DNA of 64,000 nucleotides from the NCBI GenBank assembly GCA_026018925.1, contig JAKSZU010000005.1:88780886-88844885 (forward strand), given 5' to 3'. The notes below the pieces were generated by a model, which ran no database searches, had not been told where the DNA came from, and saw nothing but the letters and a program-made list of their open reading frames with translations. A program made the position numbers and the translations under genes. This DNA comes from Tupaia tana. Its lineage: Eukaryota > Chordata > Mammalia > Scandentia > Tupaiidae. This document shows, in pieces, positions 33,663-44,080 of this stretch (its first letter is position 1; the number at the start of each line of letters is the position of its first letter).

Positions 33663-33845
33663 GGGACCAGCAAATGGAGTGGTAGTTAAGAGCTCTGGAC
33701 TCCCATATGGCCGACCACAGTTCAAGTTCTGGTCTTGGCAGCTTGCTTTCGCACTATCCTTCTCTCCCTCTCTCCCTCTTTCTGTCTCTCTCTCTCATTC
33801 TGTCCCTCTCTGGTCAAATTAAGAAAAAATTAAGAAAAAAAAGCT
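33663..33845 (+). repeat. tRNA-derived SINE, short subfamily
   Basis: GGGACCAGCAAATGGAGTGG start, tRNA-like head, then directly GCAGCTTGCTTTCGCAC and a CT block, ending CTCTGGTCAAATTAAG with an A-rich tail. No middle segment. Confidence 0.75.
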
Positions 33846-33884
33846 AAATAAAAAATAATAATTATAAAAAAAATCCGTAGTTCT

Positions 33885-34060
33885 CAGGGCTGGCAGATGG
33901 CGTTGGGGTTAAGGAAACGGACTTTGACATGGCTGACTGCAGTTCTAGTCCTGGACCTGGCAACTTGCTTTCTCACTCCCCCCACCCCACCTCATGTGTC
34001 TCTCTCGGGTAAGCACATGTGCCCTAAAGCAAATAAAAAATATAACAATTAATAAAATTA
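33885..34060 (+). repeat. tRNA-derived SINE, short subfamily
   Basis: GGGCTGGCAGATGGCGTTGG start, CTTGCTTTCTCACTCC after the head, ending GCACATGTGCCCTAAAGCAAAT. It lies about 40 bp after the preceding SINE in the same orientation. Confidence 0.75.
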
Positions 34061-34220
34061 AATCAATTCTTTCAAAAAATTCCATAGGTCTTAATTGAAG
34101 GTTAAGAAGGAAATGCAAAGTATATATTTTTTTCTTGTAGAGATGAGAAATAAAATAAAAAATATGGTTATCAGGTAGGTAAACTGTTCCCAATCAAAGC
34201 CTCAGAGGAACAAAGAACAA

Positions 34221-34286
34221 AAGAAGAAGAAAGAAGAAGAAGAAGAAGAAGAAGAAGAAGAAGAAGAAGAAGAAGAAGAAGAAGAA
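34221..34286 (+). repeat. (GAA)n microsatellite
   Basis: About 18 uninterrupted GAA triplets from about 34232, preceded by imperfect units. Pure purine tract. Confidence 0.97.
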
Positions 34287-34289
34287 AAT

Positions 34290-35260
34290 TATTTAATTCA
34301 AAATTTAGCCCATAAGACAGAGAGAAATTTAGTATACTGCACTAAGTTTAATTCTAAATTTTAATTATGAGTTGATTATACTCTCATATATAGATAGAAC
34401 TTGGATGGGTTCCAGCCTTTAGGGAAATAAATATGCTAACATTTATTAACTACTTAATAATATTAACATATTATATAATTACATTGTGATTACATTGTAT
34501 TATTAACATTACATATCACATACATTATATGTGATGTGTGTGCATGTGTGCACATATATATCACCTATAACCTAGAAATCTCACATCTGGTATGCATTCC
34601 ATAGAGCAAAAAAATTCTGATATGCAAGGACGCATGTAGAAGGATATTAACTGAAATGCTCTTTAATGTACATGAAAACTGGGAAGTGTCTTTCATTATC
34701 AATATTTAGAGTCCAGTAATAGAAATACTAGAGATTATCTTCTCTAACTCTCTCATTTTAAAGCTCAGGGAAAGAAGTTGAGAGTTTAAAGTCACACAGC
34801 TGGTAGTTTGCTCAGTCATCTGTAATAGAACTCCTTCGACATGCAGTTTCATTTTTACTGACAAGGAATTTATGTACCGACATAAAAATTCTCTTTTCAA
34901 AATTAATCTCTGAAGGTCGATGAGACATGTACACCAAGGATTCTTATCAGCATGATTCTTTGAGGAGAGGAGAAGACATGGAGTGGATAGTGATGCTTTC
35001 TCTGTATGAGAAAAAAACACTTTTAATGTTTCTGTATTAATGTGTGCAGAAACTTGCTTTCAGAAAATGGCAGAATAAGAGCATTTTGAAAATAAACATT
35101 TCACTGTAAAAATAAGATTGTGCTCATTAGTAACTTTGGAAAGCACAGAATATCCAAAGTATATATTTGAAGTCATTATAGGTTTTATTGATCAGGGATA
35201 ATGTCAAAGTAAATTACTTATAAAGTGCTAGTAATATACATGAGTAATTATTTTATTTTA
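34290..35260. other. Unassigned AT-rich sequence
   Basis: Nothing recognised; ATTACATTGT-type short repeats near 34470-34530. Confidence 0.4.
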
Positions 35261-35272
35261 GAAAATTGGCCC

Positions 35273-35527
35273 GGGGGTCAGCAGATGGTATAGTGGTTGA
35301 GGCATTGGACTCCCACATGGCCTTTTGCAGTTTGAGTCTTGGATTCAATGCCTTGAAAATCATGCCAGGTTCATGTTCATGCATGTTCAAAATCCCAGGA
35401 GAAGAATGAAGGGGAAGGGATTGTGGTGTGGCCATTCCCCCTGAGGTGATTTCTCACTTTCCCTCTTACTATCTCTCTGTGTATTTCCCCAATGAGCTCA
35501 CACTCTCTATGGCAAAAACCTTAAAAA
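35273..35527 (+). repeat. tRNA-derived SINE, old long form
   Basis: GGGGGTCAGCAGATGGTATAG start, CCTTGAAAATCATGCCAGG middle, GGGATTGTGGTGTGGCCATT, and a TATGGCAAAAACC 3' end. TSD AAAATTGGCCC ends at 35272 and recurs at about 35528-35538. Confidence 0.85.
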
Positions 35528-35538
35528 AAAATTGGCCC

Positions 35539-35957
35539 ATGTGATGTCCACCAAAATTTTTAATACATTGGAAACATTTTTTCATTTAATTAAATCTTGT
35601 AACATTTTACATTAATAGTTACATAACAGCCTATTAAATACATGATGTTTATTTATTGAGCTAAGCATATATATTTGGAATTCAAATGGTTTCCAATTAA
35701 AGCTATTTTCAGAAATACATTCCATATGTCCATTGTTTCCTCAGCATATATTAATAGAAATAGTCTGCATCATGAGAAATGGTATAGGTTGTCTTTGCTC
35801 AGTTTTGTTTAACTTAACTTCTGTTTATTAAATTATTCAGACTTTATGTGCAAAATTATACTCCCAACAGTTTTATAAGTATATGTTTATACTTCAAATA
35901 CATAAACTTGTCTTATCACTATGTAAAAATATTTCCCAATTTTATGAATAAACTGTG
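35539..35957. other. Unassigned AT-rich sequence
   Basis: Nothing recognised. Confidence 0.4.
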
Positions 35958-35959
35958 AT

Positions 35960-36205
35960 AGGGCCAGCCGGTGGCTTGGTGGTTGAGTCAGCTGGATCCC
36001 ACCTGGCAAACTAAGCAGTTTGAGTTCCGGATCCAGAAGCTTGCAGAACAAACTGGGTGTGTGTGCCTGTGTGCTCAAAATTCCCAGAAGAGAATGGAGA
36101 AGAGACTACAGTGTGGTCAGCCTCCCCTGGGGGGTACACCTTAAACTTTCTCCCTCTCTCTTCCTCTCTCTAGTTAGTGCATATGCCTTATAACAACTTT
36201 TTTAA
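35960..36205 (+). repeat. tRNA-derived SINE, old long form
   Basis: GGGCCAGCCGGTGGCTTGG start, TTTGAGTTCCGG B-box relic, CCCAGAAGAGAATGGAG, CCCCTGGGGGG, CT block and a CATATGCCTTATAACAAC 3' end. Confidence 0.8.
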
Positions 36206-36325
36206 AAAAAGTAAAAGAGAACTGTGGTAAATCGTTATTCTATTTTCCTATGTGTTGAGTTAGAACACTTAAAAAGAATGTCTTCCTTAGTTATCTAATC
36301 TTTATTTCTAGCACTTTTATGATTT

Positions 36326-36564
36326 TTTTTTTTAGATATTTTTGCTATAGGTCATGTGCACTTGCGAGAAAGACAGAGACAGAGAGACAGAAAATGAGAA
36401 ATCATTCCCCAGGGGAATGGCCATGCCTCAGTCCCTTCTCCTCCGTTCTCTTGGGATTTTGGCATGCACACATGTGTACCCAATCTGAGTTTCAAGTTAT
36501 GATTTCTGGGACTTGAACTGTGGTCAGCCATGTGGTAGTCTAGTGACTTGCTATGTACTGGTCC
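36326..36564 (-). repeat. tRNA-derived SINE, long form
   Basis: TSD TTATGATTT at 36317-36325 and 36565-36573. Antisense GCTATAGGTCATGTGCACTTG, purine block, CCCTTCTCCTCCGTTCTC and a decayed head. Confidence 0.85.
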
Positions 36565-36574
36565 TTATGATTTA

Positions 36575-36773
36575 TTTATTTATTTTTTATTTTTAATTAA
36601 TAAATTTACATTCATTCACTGGGCATTGTCACAGCATACAAAATGCGATTTCCCATCCAGAATATACTGCATAGTGGCTTAATCATACACGTTATTGTCA
36701 ATAATTTTCCATTTCTAGTTTCATACACACACACACACACACATGTATATACATATATACATATACATATTAC

Positions 36774-36823
<50 letters not shown>

Positions 36824-36885
36824 TCTCCCTATTTCTCACCCTCCGCCATTTCCCACCCTCTTCCCACACAATCTCAGGTGTCCAC
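36575..36885 (-). mobile_element. LINE-1 3'UTR fragment with (CA)n-(TA)n block
   Basis: 36590-36720 is the reverse complement of the 3'UTR seen at 33200-33340. A (CA)n/(TA)n microsatellite (36725-36820) follows, then CTCCCTATTTCTCACCCTC as in the 3'UTR of other copies. Confidence 0.75.
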
Positions 36886-36892
36886 AGTTAAT

Positions 36893-37135
36893 TTGCCAGC
36901 GTTTGCTTGTGTTCACCAGAGACAGAAAAAGAGAAAGAGAGAGAGAGAGAAGAAAAGTTAGAAAGCATGCTCAAGGATTGTCATATCACAATTCCTTCTC
37001 CATTTCTTCCTTATTTGGGGATTTTGGTCATGCATGCACTCATGTTTGGAATGTTTTTAAAGCCACCAATAAGGGACTAGAACTACATTGTTGGTCATGT
37101 GGGATTCAGTCACCTTAACCACTATACAACCAACT
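36893..37135 (-). repeat. tRNA-derived SINE, old long form
   Basis: TTGTGTTCACCAGAGACAG, GA-rich block, ATTCCTTCTCCATTTC, TGGTCATGCATGCACTCATG, and a decayed head near 37060-37130. Confidence 0.7.
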
Positions 37136-37151
37136 GATGTGTATTTTTATT

Positions 37152-37245
37152 TTTAGCAGGTGTTGTGGTGGTTAAGGTACTGAATTCCCACATGGCTATC
37201 TGTGTTTGAGTCCCAGACCTGGTAGCTTGAAAATCACAACAAATA
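37152..37245 (+). repeat. tRNA-derived SINE, 5' part
   Basis: TAGCAGGTGTTGTGGTGGTTAAGG head and GTTTGAGTCCCAGACC. It ends at GCTTGAAAATCACAACAAAT, where a short L1 tail follows. Confidence 0.75.
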
Positions 37246-37386
37246 GGACATGCATGATAAAGCCACTATGCAGTATATTCTGGATGGGAAATCACATTTT
37301 GTATACTGTGACAATGCTCAGTGAATGAATGTAAATAAATTAAAAACAATAAATTTAAAAATTTTAAAAATAATAAAGTAAACATA
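37246..37386 (+). mobile_element. Very short 5'-truncated LINE-1 (3' end only)
   Basis: About 140 bp: AAGCCACTATGCAGTATATTC to the A-rich end, matching the 3' end at 33240-33345. Flanked by the TSD AAAATCACAACAAAT (about 37230-37244 and 37387-37401). Confidence 0.8.
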
Positions 37387-37401
37387 AAAATCACAACAAA
37401 T

Positions 37402-38695
37402 GGATAAATAAATAGAAACTAATAAAAACAGTTATTAAGTTTAAAATGTTGTTTCTTTATTTTTAAAATTTGCCATTTGTGCTTCTTTTCTCTTTATAAA
37501 TATTTTCCTATTTTATTGGCCTTGGCAAAAAAGTTTCTCTAGTCTGAAAGTATCAGATTTGTTATTTCTATTTTTAATGAACTAATTTCTGTTTTTATAA
37601 TCATTGATTTAAATCTCTTACTTCTTTATCATTTATTTATTTTCTTCTGACCTTAGAAGATTAATTAATATTTATATTGAAATTTTATAACTAATAATAT
37701 TTTACCCTATGGTTTACTTATGAATTTTGCTTTGGCCACATTTTACATATTTCAGTATAGATTGTTTATTTAAATTTATTTTTACATTTAATTTCCAGAT
37801 TTTATAGGAGCCAAATAATTAGTAAATGATCTTTTCTTCATAAACTATCATGTCTCACACTATTTTTATGTATTTTACCTGATGTACACATATCTATCCT
37901 TTTGTAGTACATTTTTAATTTTTGAAACAGTTTTCTGATTATTCTTGTGGCAAGATTATCAATCACATCTGTTAGTGCTAGAAAAAGCAATTCTTCTAGT
38001 AACTTTAGGTAAGAAGGGAATTAGTAGTCATGATTAGTAATCATAAAGTTATGGGACTACCTGGATCAAAGATTTATGCTGATCCATTATAAACTTTGGC
38101 AACACTTTGATATGGTTATTAATCTACTATTCAGATTCACTCAAATCAAGAAGCTTTAAATCACTGTCAAAGATGGATGTGTTTTGTACAATAGGACGCT
38201 TTAGGTAGCCACAAAACGGCACTCAGATAGGATGTGGTGGGTGGTGCCTCATGCTCATCATGAGATGTGCAGAGGAGAGATAGCTGTGTGTGCTACTCAG
38301 TTTGGTTTGATAGAGTTATTTTCCTTCTTTCTCTTTCTTTTTCTTTTTCTTTCTTCCTTCCTTCCTCTTTATCTTTCTTCCTTTTTCTTTGTCTTCTTTC
38401 TTTTTTCTTTTTTTGAAATGTGTACATCAAAATTAATTACTTTCTGAGTATTTATGTGACTCTAGGGTGCATAAACAGTGGGACATATCAGGACATCTAT
38501 TAATAGCCTGCCTTGCAGAGAATTGGGGTTCAGCAGTTGCACATTTCCCTATGTATCTCCTGTGACCTGAAGGAAGCTGTTTATTAAGTTGCTTCTGATC
38601 TAATTTTTTCTCTTTCTTTCTCTCTTGCTCTGTTTTTTTTTTTTAAACATCATTGTGTATGTTACAGCTTCTAATCTTTTGTCTATTTTAGTTGC
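37402..38695. other. Unassigned sequence with a polypyrimidine tract
   Basis: 38320-38415 is a CTTT/CTTCC-rich pyrimidine tract. The rest is AT-rich and unassigned. Confidence 0.4.
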
Positions 38696-38709
38696 TATTA
38701 ATTTTTTTA

Positions 38710-38935
38710 ATTGCCAGAGTCCATGTCTTCACAGAGAGGAATCCTCTAATGGGGGACTCCTCTATGATCACACTACAGTCGTTTTCCCTTCATTTGTCTA
38801 CCCTGTCAGGATTTGGGGCAGATATACACAGGTTACTGGCATGTTTTTCAAGCTGCTGGGACTCAGATTTGAATTGCAGTCAGCCATGTGGGTTCTGATT
38901 TTCTATGCACAACATTCTACTGCTGCACTGTAGGG
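38710..38935 (-). repeat. tRNA-derived SINE, old, degraded
   Basis: Antisense CAGAGTCCATGTCTTCACAG, GATTTGGGGCAGATATACAC, TTTTTCAAGCTGCTGGGACTC and GCAGTCAGCCATGTGGG. Order preserved, sequence heavily changed. Confidence 0.6.
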
Positions 38936-39121
38936 ACAGCTCCTGTCAATTTTGTGTCTAACAATGTGTTTGTCTTTGATGAAGAAATTTATTTAGAATT
39001 TTTTCAACATTTTTTGTGTGTATCTTTAGAATAATCAAGAATCAACTAAAAGGTAAAAGAAACAGGATTTTCTTTCTTTACGTTTTTAAAGACTTTAAAA
39101 AGATTTTATAATCTTACCACA
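38936..39121. other. Unassigned sequence
   Basis: Nothing recognised. Confidence 0.4.
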
Positions 39122-39125
39122 ACAG

Positions 39126-39358
39126 GCTAGGAGGTAGCATAGAGATTAAGGTGTTGGACACCCACATGCTCAAAGACAGATCAAGGCCCAGACCTGGTGG
39201 CTTGAAAATTATGCACGGTATGTGTGCATGTGTGCCCAAAATCCCCAAAAGAGAATGGAAGAGAAGGGATTATGATATGACTAATTTCTCACTTTCCCTC
39301 TCACTGTCTCTTTTTCTCTCTGATGAGCACATATGATCTATGACAAAAACCTATTAAA
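39126..39358 (+). repeat. tRNA-derived SINE, old long form
   Basis: GGCTAGGAGGTAGCATAGAG start, GGTGGCTTGAAAATTATGC, GAGAAGGGATTATGATATGAC, CT block, and a CATATGATCTATGACAAAAACC end. Possible TSD CTTACCACAA (39113-39122) and CTTGCCACAA (about 39372-39381). Confidence 0.8.
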
Positions 39359-39381
39359 AGAAAAAAAAAAACTTGCCACAA

Positions 39382-40042
39382 AACAATACAATACTGATGC
39401 CAGTGAAGAGGCATATGCACAAAAAAGTAATCTCAGTCATAATTGATAAATGAAGCATGCAATAGCAAGAACTATAACTGTGCATGAGATATCAGAAAGA
39501 CAGAGAGAGAGAGAGAGAGGGAAGTTGGCATCCTAATAGATGACTAGTACTGCTACGAAATGGTAATTTTGGAAAGCAATTTGTTAAACAATTTGCATCT
39601 GTAGTCTATGAATATATAAATGTTAACACCTTTTGCTATTTGAATTCCACCTCTACGGATTCATTTTAATTAATTTTAAATACTACATGCATAAAAAGGA
39701 TGACATAATTATTAATTTACTATGTAACAAAACTGTAAATTATCAAAATGTTTTGAACATAAAATAATTTAAATGATGTTTTCAAGTATATAGGAATTCT
39801 ATAAGTAAGATAATGAAAGATACAGAAGTTTACTATGATTTAAAAATAATAAAATATGTAAAATGTTATGAGCACACTGTTGTAATAAAAAGTAAGAAAA
39901 AAACATAAAACTAGCAATGCTTGTCTAGTAAACAAAGTTATACAAGGTGGTAGAATTAAGGATTATATTTTACTCTTTCAATGTTTAGAAATGGAATGAA
40001 ATTTTAAAATAATAAAATATTAAAACTAAATAAATTTTTCCT
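39382..40042. other. Unassigned AT-rich sequence
   Basis: A short (GA)n near 39500-39520. Nothing else recognised. Confidence 0.4.
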
Positions 40043-40303
40043 GGGTCAGCAGTTGGCGTAGTGGTTACGTCGTTGAACTCCCACATGACTGTGATGTTCC
40101 AGTCCCAGACCCCGTGGTTCGAAAATCAGGTCAGGCTATATGTGTACATGCCCAAAATCCTGGAAGGAGAATGGAGAATTTGAAAAATGTGGTATGACCT
40201 TCTCTCCTTCAGGGATGATTTCTCACTCTCCCTCTCACTGTCTCTGTCTCTATCTCACTTTGGCATGTGCACTTTCTCTATGGGAAAAAAATCATAAAAA
40301 AAA
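40043..40303 (+). repeat. tRNA-derived SINE, long form
   Basis: GGGTCAGCAGTTGGCGTAGTGG start with a near-intact A box, middle GGCTATATGTGTACATGCCC, CT block and an A-rich tail. Confidence 0.8.
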
Positions 40304-40309
40304 AAATCT

Positions 40310-40458
40310 GAGACAGCAGGTGGAATAGTGGTTGAAGTTCTGGACTCCCACATAGCCAGCTATGGTTCAAGCCCCAGACACGGTGGCTTTCTTTCTCACT
40401 TTCCCTCTCTCTTTTCTCTCTCTCTTCTCTCACATGTGCCCTATGGCAAATTTTTAAA
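40310..40458 (+). repeat. tRNA-derived SINE, short subfamily
   Basis: ACAGCAGGTGGAATAGTGG start, GGTTCAAGCCCC B-box relic, then directly CTTTCTTTCTCACTTTCCC and CATGTGCCCTATGGCAAAT. Directly follows the tail of the previous SINE. Confidence 0.8.
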
Positions 40459-40553
40459 AATGAAATCAATTTTTCTATTCGTAATAAATTATAAATTTAT
40501 GAAATTCTGGGTATTATACATCAAATTCAAAAGAACTGCTTCATTATTTCTTT

Positions 40554-40732
40554 ATATACATACATATATATATGTGTGTGTGTGTGTGTGTATGTGTATT
40601 TTTTATTATTATTCATAGATTAAATCGCTATACATCATTTAGATTGTGAAGAGACTTTACTCAGTATGATAAACACCTCAGTCCAGTCCAGTTGAGAGCA
40701 CCATACACATCCTCGTCAACAGATAATAAACC
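40554..40732 (-). mobile_element. Very short 5'-truncated LINE-1 with an internal (TG)n
   Basis: Antisense 3'UTR: ATCGCTATACATCATTTAG through CAACAGATAATAAACC, matching 2440-2700. TSD TCATTATTTCTTT at 40541-40553 and 40733-40745. Confidence 0.88.
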
Positions 40733-41104
40733 TCATTATTTCTTTCATTCAAGTGAAAGCCTCCATGTAAGTGAAATCTAGGCAGGAATTTCTAAAGATA
40801 AAAAAATTAAATATTACATTTGAATTTATATTTTGGATATGGTAGATGGACAGTATTCTTGGATTAACTTTCTACCTCAAATTTTACTTTTTAATTGTTG
40901 GATTTCTCTCTCTCTCTCTCTTATGCACACACGCATACACAGAACACATCAAGAAACACACACATACTCACAGACTTTTTTTTCTTTTTCCATTTGTAAT
41001 TTAATGAAAACTTCTCACCTCTCTTCACCCATTTCTCTTATAATGGGCTCAGGGTCCAGCTTTTCTCTTCTGAGATATTTTCATTTAATGTTTTTTGTTT
41101 TCTT

Positions 41105-41335
41105 TCGTTTTTAAATTTTTGTCATAGGGCACATAGACTCACCAGAGAGAGAGAGAGGGTCAGTGAGGGGAAATGTGAGAAATCATTCCACAGGGGAGTT
41201 GACCATGCTGCGATCCATTCTCCTCCTGGGATTTTGGGTGCACATGCACCTGTGCCCAGTATGATTTTCACACTGCCAGGTCCTGTTCTTGAACTATGAT
41301 CAGCCATATGAAAGTCCAACATTTGACACCTACTG
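41105..41335 (-). repeat. tRNA-derived SINE, old long form
   Basis: TTGTCATAGGGCACATAGAC, purine block, GACCATGCTGCGATCCATTC, GCACATGCACCTGTGCCC, head relic near 41280-41330. Confidence 0.75.
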
Positions 41336-41629
41336 TCATAATGTATTGCAACTCTGTAAGGCAAGTTTCTCTCCAGAAACTGTGACTCCATCTCCATACA
41401 TTCCATAGACACTCCTCTAGATATAACTATTAATACCTGCAAACACCTGAGTTTGGTTTGACTCTTGACCCTTGTCTGACTTCATGATACTACTATACAT
41501 ACTTTTTGAACTGAGTTGAAAATAGGCACATACCAGTGTGGAAAGAGGAGATCCAGAGACTTTCTATAGAGACCATGGACAAGGGGGTATTTGGTCTGTC
41601 CGTTATTTTGTTGTTTTTGTTTTTAATTT

Positions 41630-41862
41630 TCTGAATGGTATGGACACTCTCTGGAGAGAGAGAGAGAGTGAGATTGGAAAGTGAGAAAGCACCTTCTGTG
41701 GGGATAACCAAGCTGCTAATCCTTCTTCTCTACTTTCCTGTGGAAATTTTGGGCATGCACGCACAGGGGCGCATGTGTTTTTTTCAAGCCGGCGGATCTG
41801 ACTTGGACTATGCTGGACTCAGCTGTCCTAATTGCTGTGCCACCTGGGTGGCTGCCAGTGTT
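41630..41862 (-). repeat. tRNA-derived SINE, old long form
   Basis: GGTATGGACACTCTCTGGAG, GA-rich block, GGGCATGCACGCACAGGGGC, TTTTTCAAGCCGGCGGATC and CTGTGCCACCTGGGTGGC. Confidence 0.75.
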
Positions 41863-42379
41863 GTTTTAATGAATGAAAATCCCCAGCTATATAATCGTAA
41901 AATATTTATAAAAATTTTTATAATAAAAAGCAGGTTGAAAATAAAAAATGGCTTTTGAGCTTTGTTATACATATTTTTAAAAAACAATAGAAAAGATTTG
42001 AAGTTAGGTTAAAATAGACATTAATTAAAATGTAATAGTGATATGTTTACAAATATTTACTTATACATGGGAGTGATCAATGATTTCTAAAATGCTCAAA
42101 TTTTTAGGATGTACTTAAAGTAAGGAGCTGTATTTTATATAATAAATTCAGTTATTTTTTATAATCATCTTAGATTACATTCAGGATAAATATTTTATTA
42201 AAAGAGCATATTATGACTAAAATATATGAAGCTACTGTGTTAAGATTCAAACAGGAATAGAACAAAGATCTTAATTTAAAGAACTTCTAGTCTATGATAT
42301 TGGTAGTGAGAGGGAGCAAGAGAGAGATGAATAAAACTAGAACTATTAGGACAGGTAGAGAAAACGATAGAGATATTCT
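41863..42379. other. Unassigned AT-rich sequence
   Basis: Nothing recognised. Confidence 0.4.
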
Positions 42380-42396
42380 AAAGAATATATAGAGGG

Positions 42397-42659
42397 GGGA
42401 ACCAACAGTTAGCATAATGGCTATGTCGCTGGACTCCCATGTAGTCGACCGCGGTTCACGTCCCGGACCCGGTGGCTTAAAACTCACACCGGGCGCATGT
42501 GCATGCGTGCCCAAGATCCCGAGAGGAGAATGGAGGAGAAGGGATTGCGGCGTGACCATCCCCTCTGGGGGGTGATTTCTAGCTTTCTGTCTCTATGTCT
42601 CTCTGTCTGTCTGGCGAGCGCACACGCCCTATAGCGAAAACTTCTCAAAAAAAAAAAAA
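42397..42659 (+). repeat. tRNA-derived SINE, young subfamily
   Basis: 17-bp perfect [20 protein letters not shown] (42380-42396, 42660-42676). A box TTAGCATAATGG; B box GGTTCACGTCC has one change. TTAAAACTCA (four A) diagnostic form. CpG-rich; plain oligo-A tail. Confidence 0.93.
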
Positions 42660-42676
42660 AAAGAATATATAGAGGG

Positions 42677-43785
42677 TAATTTAAAACATACTGAGTGTTA
42701 AGAAAAATTTTGGACATGTAGTTTTCTATGGATGCTAGATTATAAAATTTGTCTTACATAAATTTATTTCCTAGGAGTTCATCCTGAACTAGCAAGGTCA
42801 TTAGCATACACAAGATGTTACCCTGTGAAATTACAGCAATCTGATTCCTCGAAACTGCTCGCAGTGACGGCGTGATTTTGGTTAATGTGAATTTCAGTTA
42901 ATATAGTAACTACCATGTAAAGTCTAACTGCCTGTACTTCATGATAAATAATAATTGTGTATTTGTATTGTACAAAATATTTTATACTTCATAATTTTCT
43001 TTAGTTTGTTAGACTCATCACATGTTATGTGTGTGAATGTGTGTTTACTTTTGTGACCTCGAAGATGGTACTGTCCAAAAATAACTCTCTGGAAATTACC
43101 TTCTTGAGGAAATGACCGTTCTGTTCTCTAGCTCACTATTATTTGGAAGAGCAATATTATGCAAACAATTGTCCTATCCATTTCATGGATATTACGAATG
43201 ATTGGACTCTGACACTCAGTAACAATTTCCATGGAATTTCTCTGTAATAGATTAATAAGACTAAGTTGACCCACTTGCAGTTAATGTCATGTGTGGCCAG
43301 TGCCTTCCAGTGTTCTCTCTCTCAGCAAATTTTAATCAGACCAAATGTGATGTTGCACCATAAAATTTGTGTAACTGACAAGGCATTTAAAACATAGCCT
43401 AGCTTAATAGCATTAGCCCAGCAGCCAATATTCCACAAGTGCTGTGACCGAGAAGTTTCTCACACCGGACGTGACCACCAGATGGTATCGATCGGCCATA
43501 TGCTGCGATGCCTAGATGAGCAAAACGATACATGCCCTGCTGCTTCATTCAACAGCAAAATCGACTGTGTGGATTAATACACGCAGGGGTAAGGGATAGA
43601 AGTAAAGGAAAGGAAAGAATATGGAAAGAAGATGATGCAATCAGTTAACAGATAATTCTGATATTTTTTCTGCACTCTATGAAGCTCTACTTACGAAAGA
43701 CAAGGTCTAAAGTAGAAATTGTAACTAAAAGGTAATATAATATTCTATACTTTCTTAATTTCTGTAGCATTATAGGAGTCTTTCA
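42677..43785. other. Repeat-poor segment with retained CpGs, possible conserved non-coding sequence
   Basis: Within AT-rich, CpG-poor surroundings, 42848-42875 (CGAAACTGCTCGCAGTGACG) and 43447-43575 keep several CpGs without SINE or L1 similarity. No open frame of note. Confidence 0.4.
43475..43488 (+). promoter_or_regulatory. CTCF-like motif
   Basis: CCACCAGATGGTAT fits the CTCF core CCASYAGRKGGCRS at about 12 of 14 positions. It sits in a locally CpG-retaining stretch. Confidence 0.3.
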
Positions 43786-43799
43786 ATACTTTGTAACTC

Positions 43800-44066
43800 T
43801 TGGGACCAGCAGTTAGCGTAATGGCTATGTCACTGGACTCCCATGTAGTCGACTGCGGTTCGTGTCCCGGACCTGGTGGCTTAAAACTCACGCTGGGCGC
43901 GTATGCGTGCGTGCCCAAGATCCCGAGAGGAGAATAGAGGAGAAGGGATTGCGGTGTGGCCATCCCCCCTGGGGGGTGATTTCTCGCTTTCTCTCTCTCT
44001 GTCTCTCTCTGTCTGTCTGGCAAGCGCACGCACCCTATAGCAAAAACCTCTCAAAAAAAAAAAAAA
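43800..44066 (+). repeat. tRNA-derived SINE, young subfamily
   Basis: TSD ATACTTTGTAACTC (43786-43799) and ATACTTTGCAACTC (44067-44080). Starts TGGGACCAGCAGTTAGCGTAATGG with an intact A box; B box GGTTCGTGTCC nearly intact. TTAAAACTCACGC form. Confidence 0.93.
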
Positions 44067-44080
44067 ATACTTTGCAACTC

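Noticed and set aside
36643-36961. Open frames rich in Tyr-Ile or Thr-His repeats
   Set aside because: Produced by (TA)n and (CA)n microsatellites in L1 3'UTR sequence.
43800-43880. tRNA-like sequences with A and B boxes
   Set aside because: They are SINE heads: no cloverleaf with a paired acceptor stem, and the sequence runs into the SINE body and poly(A).
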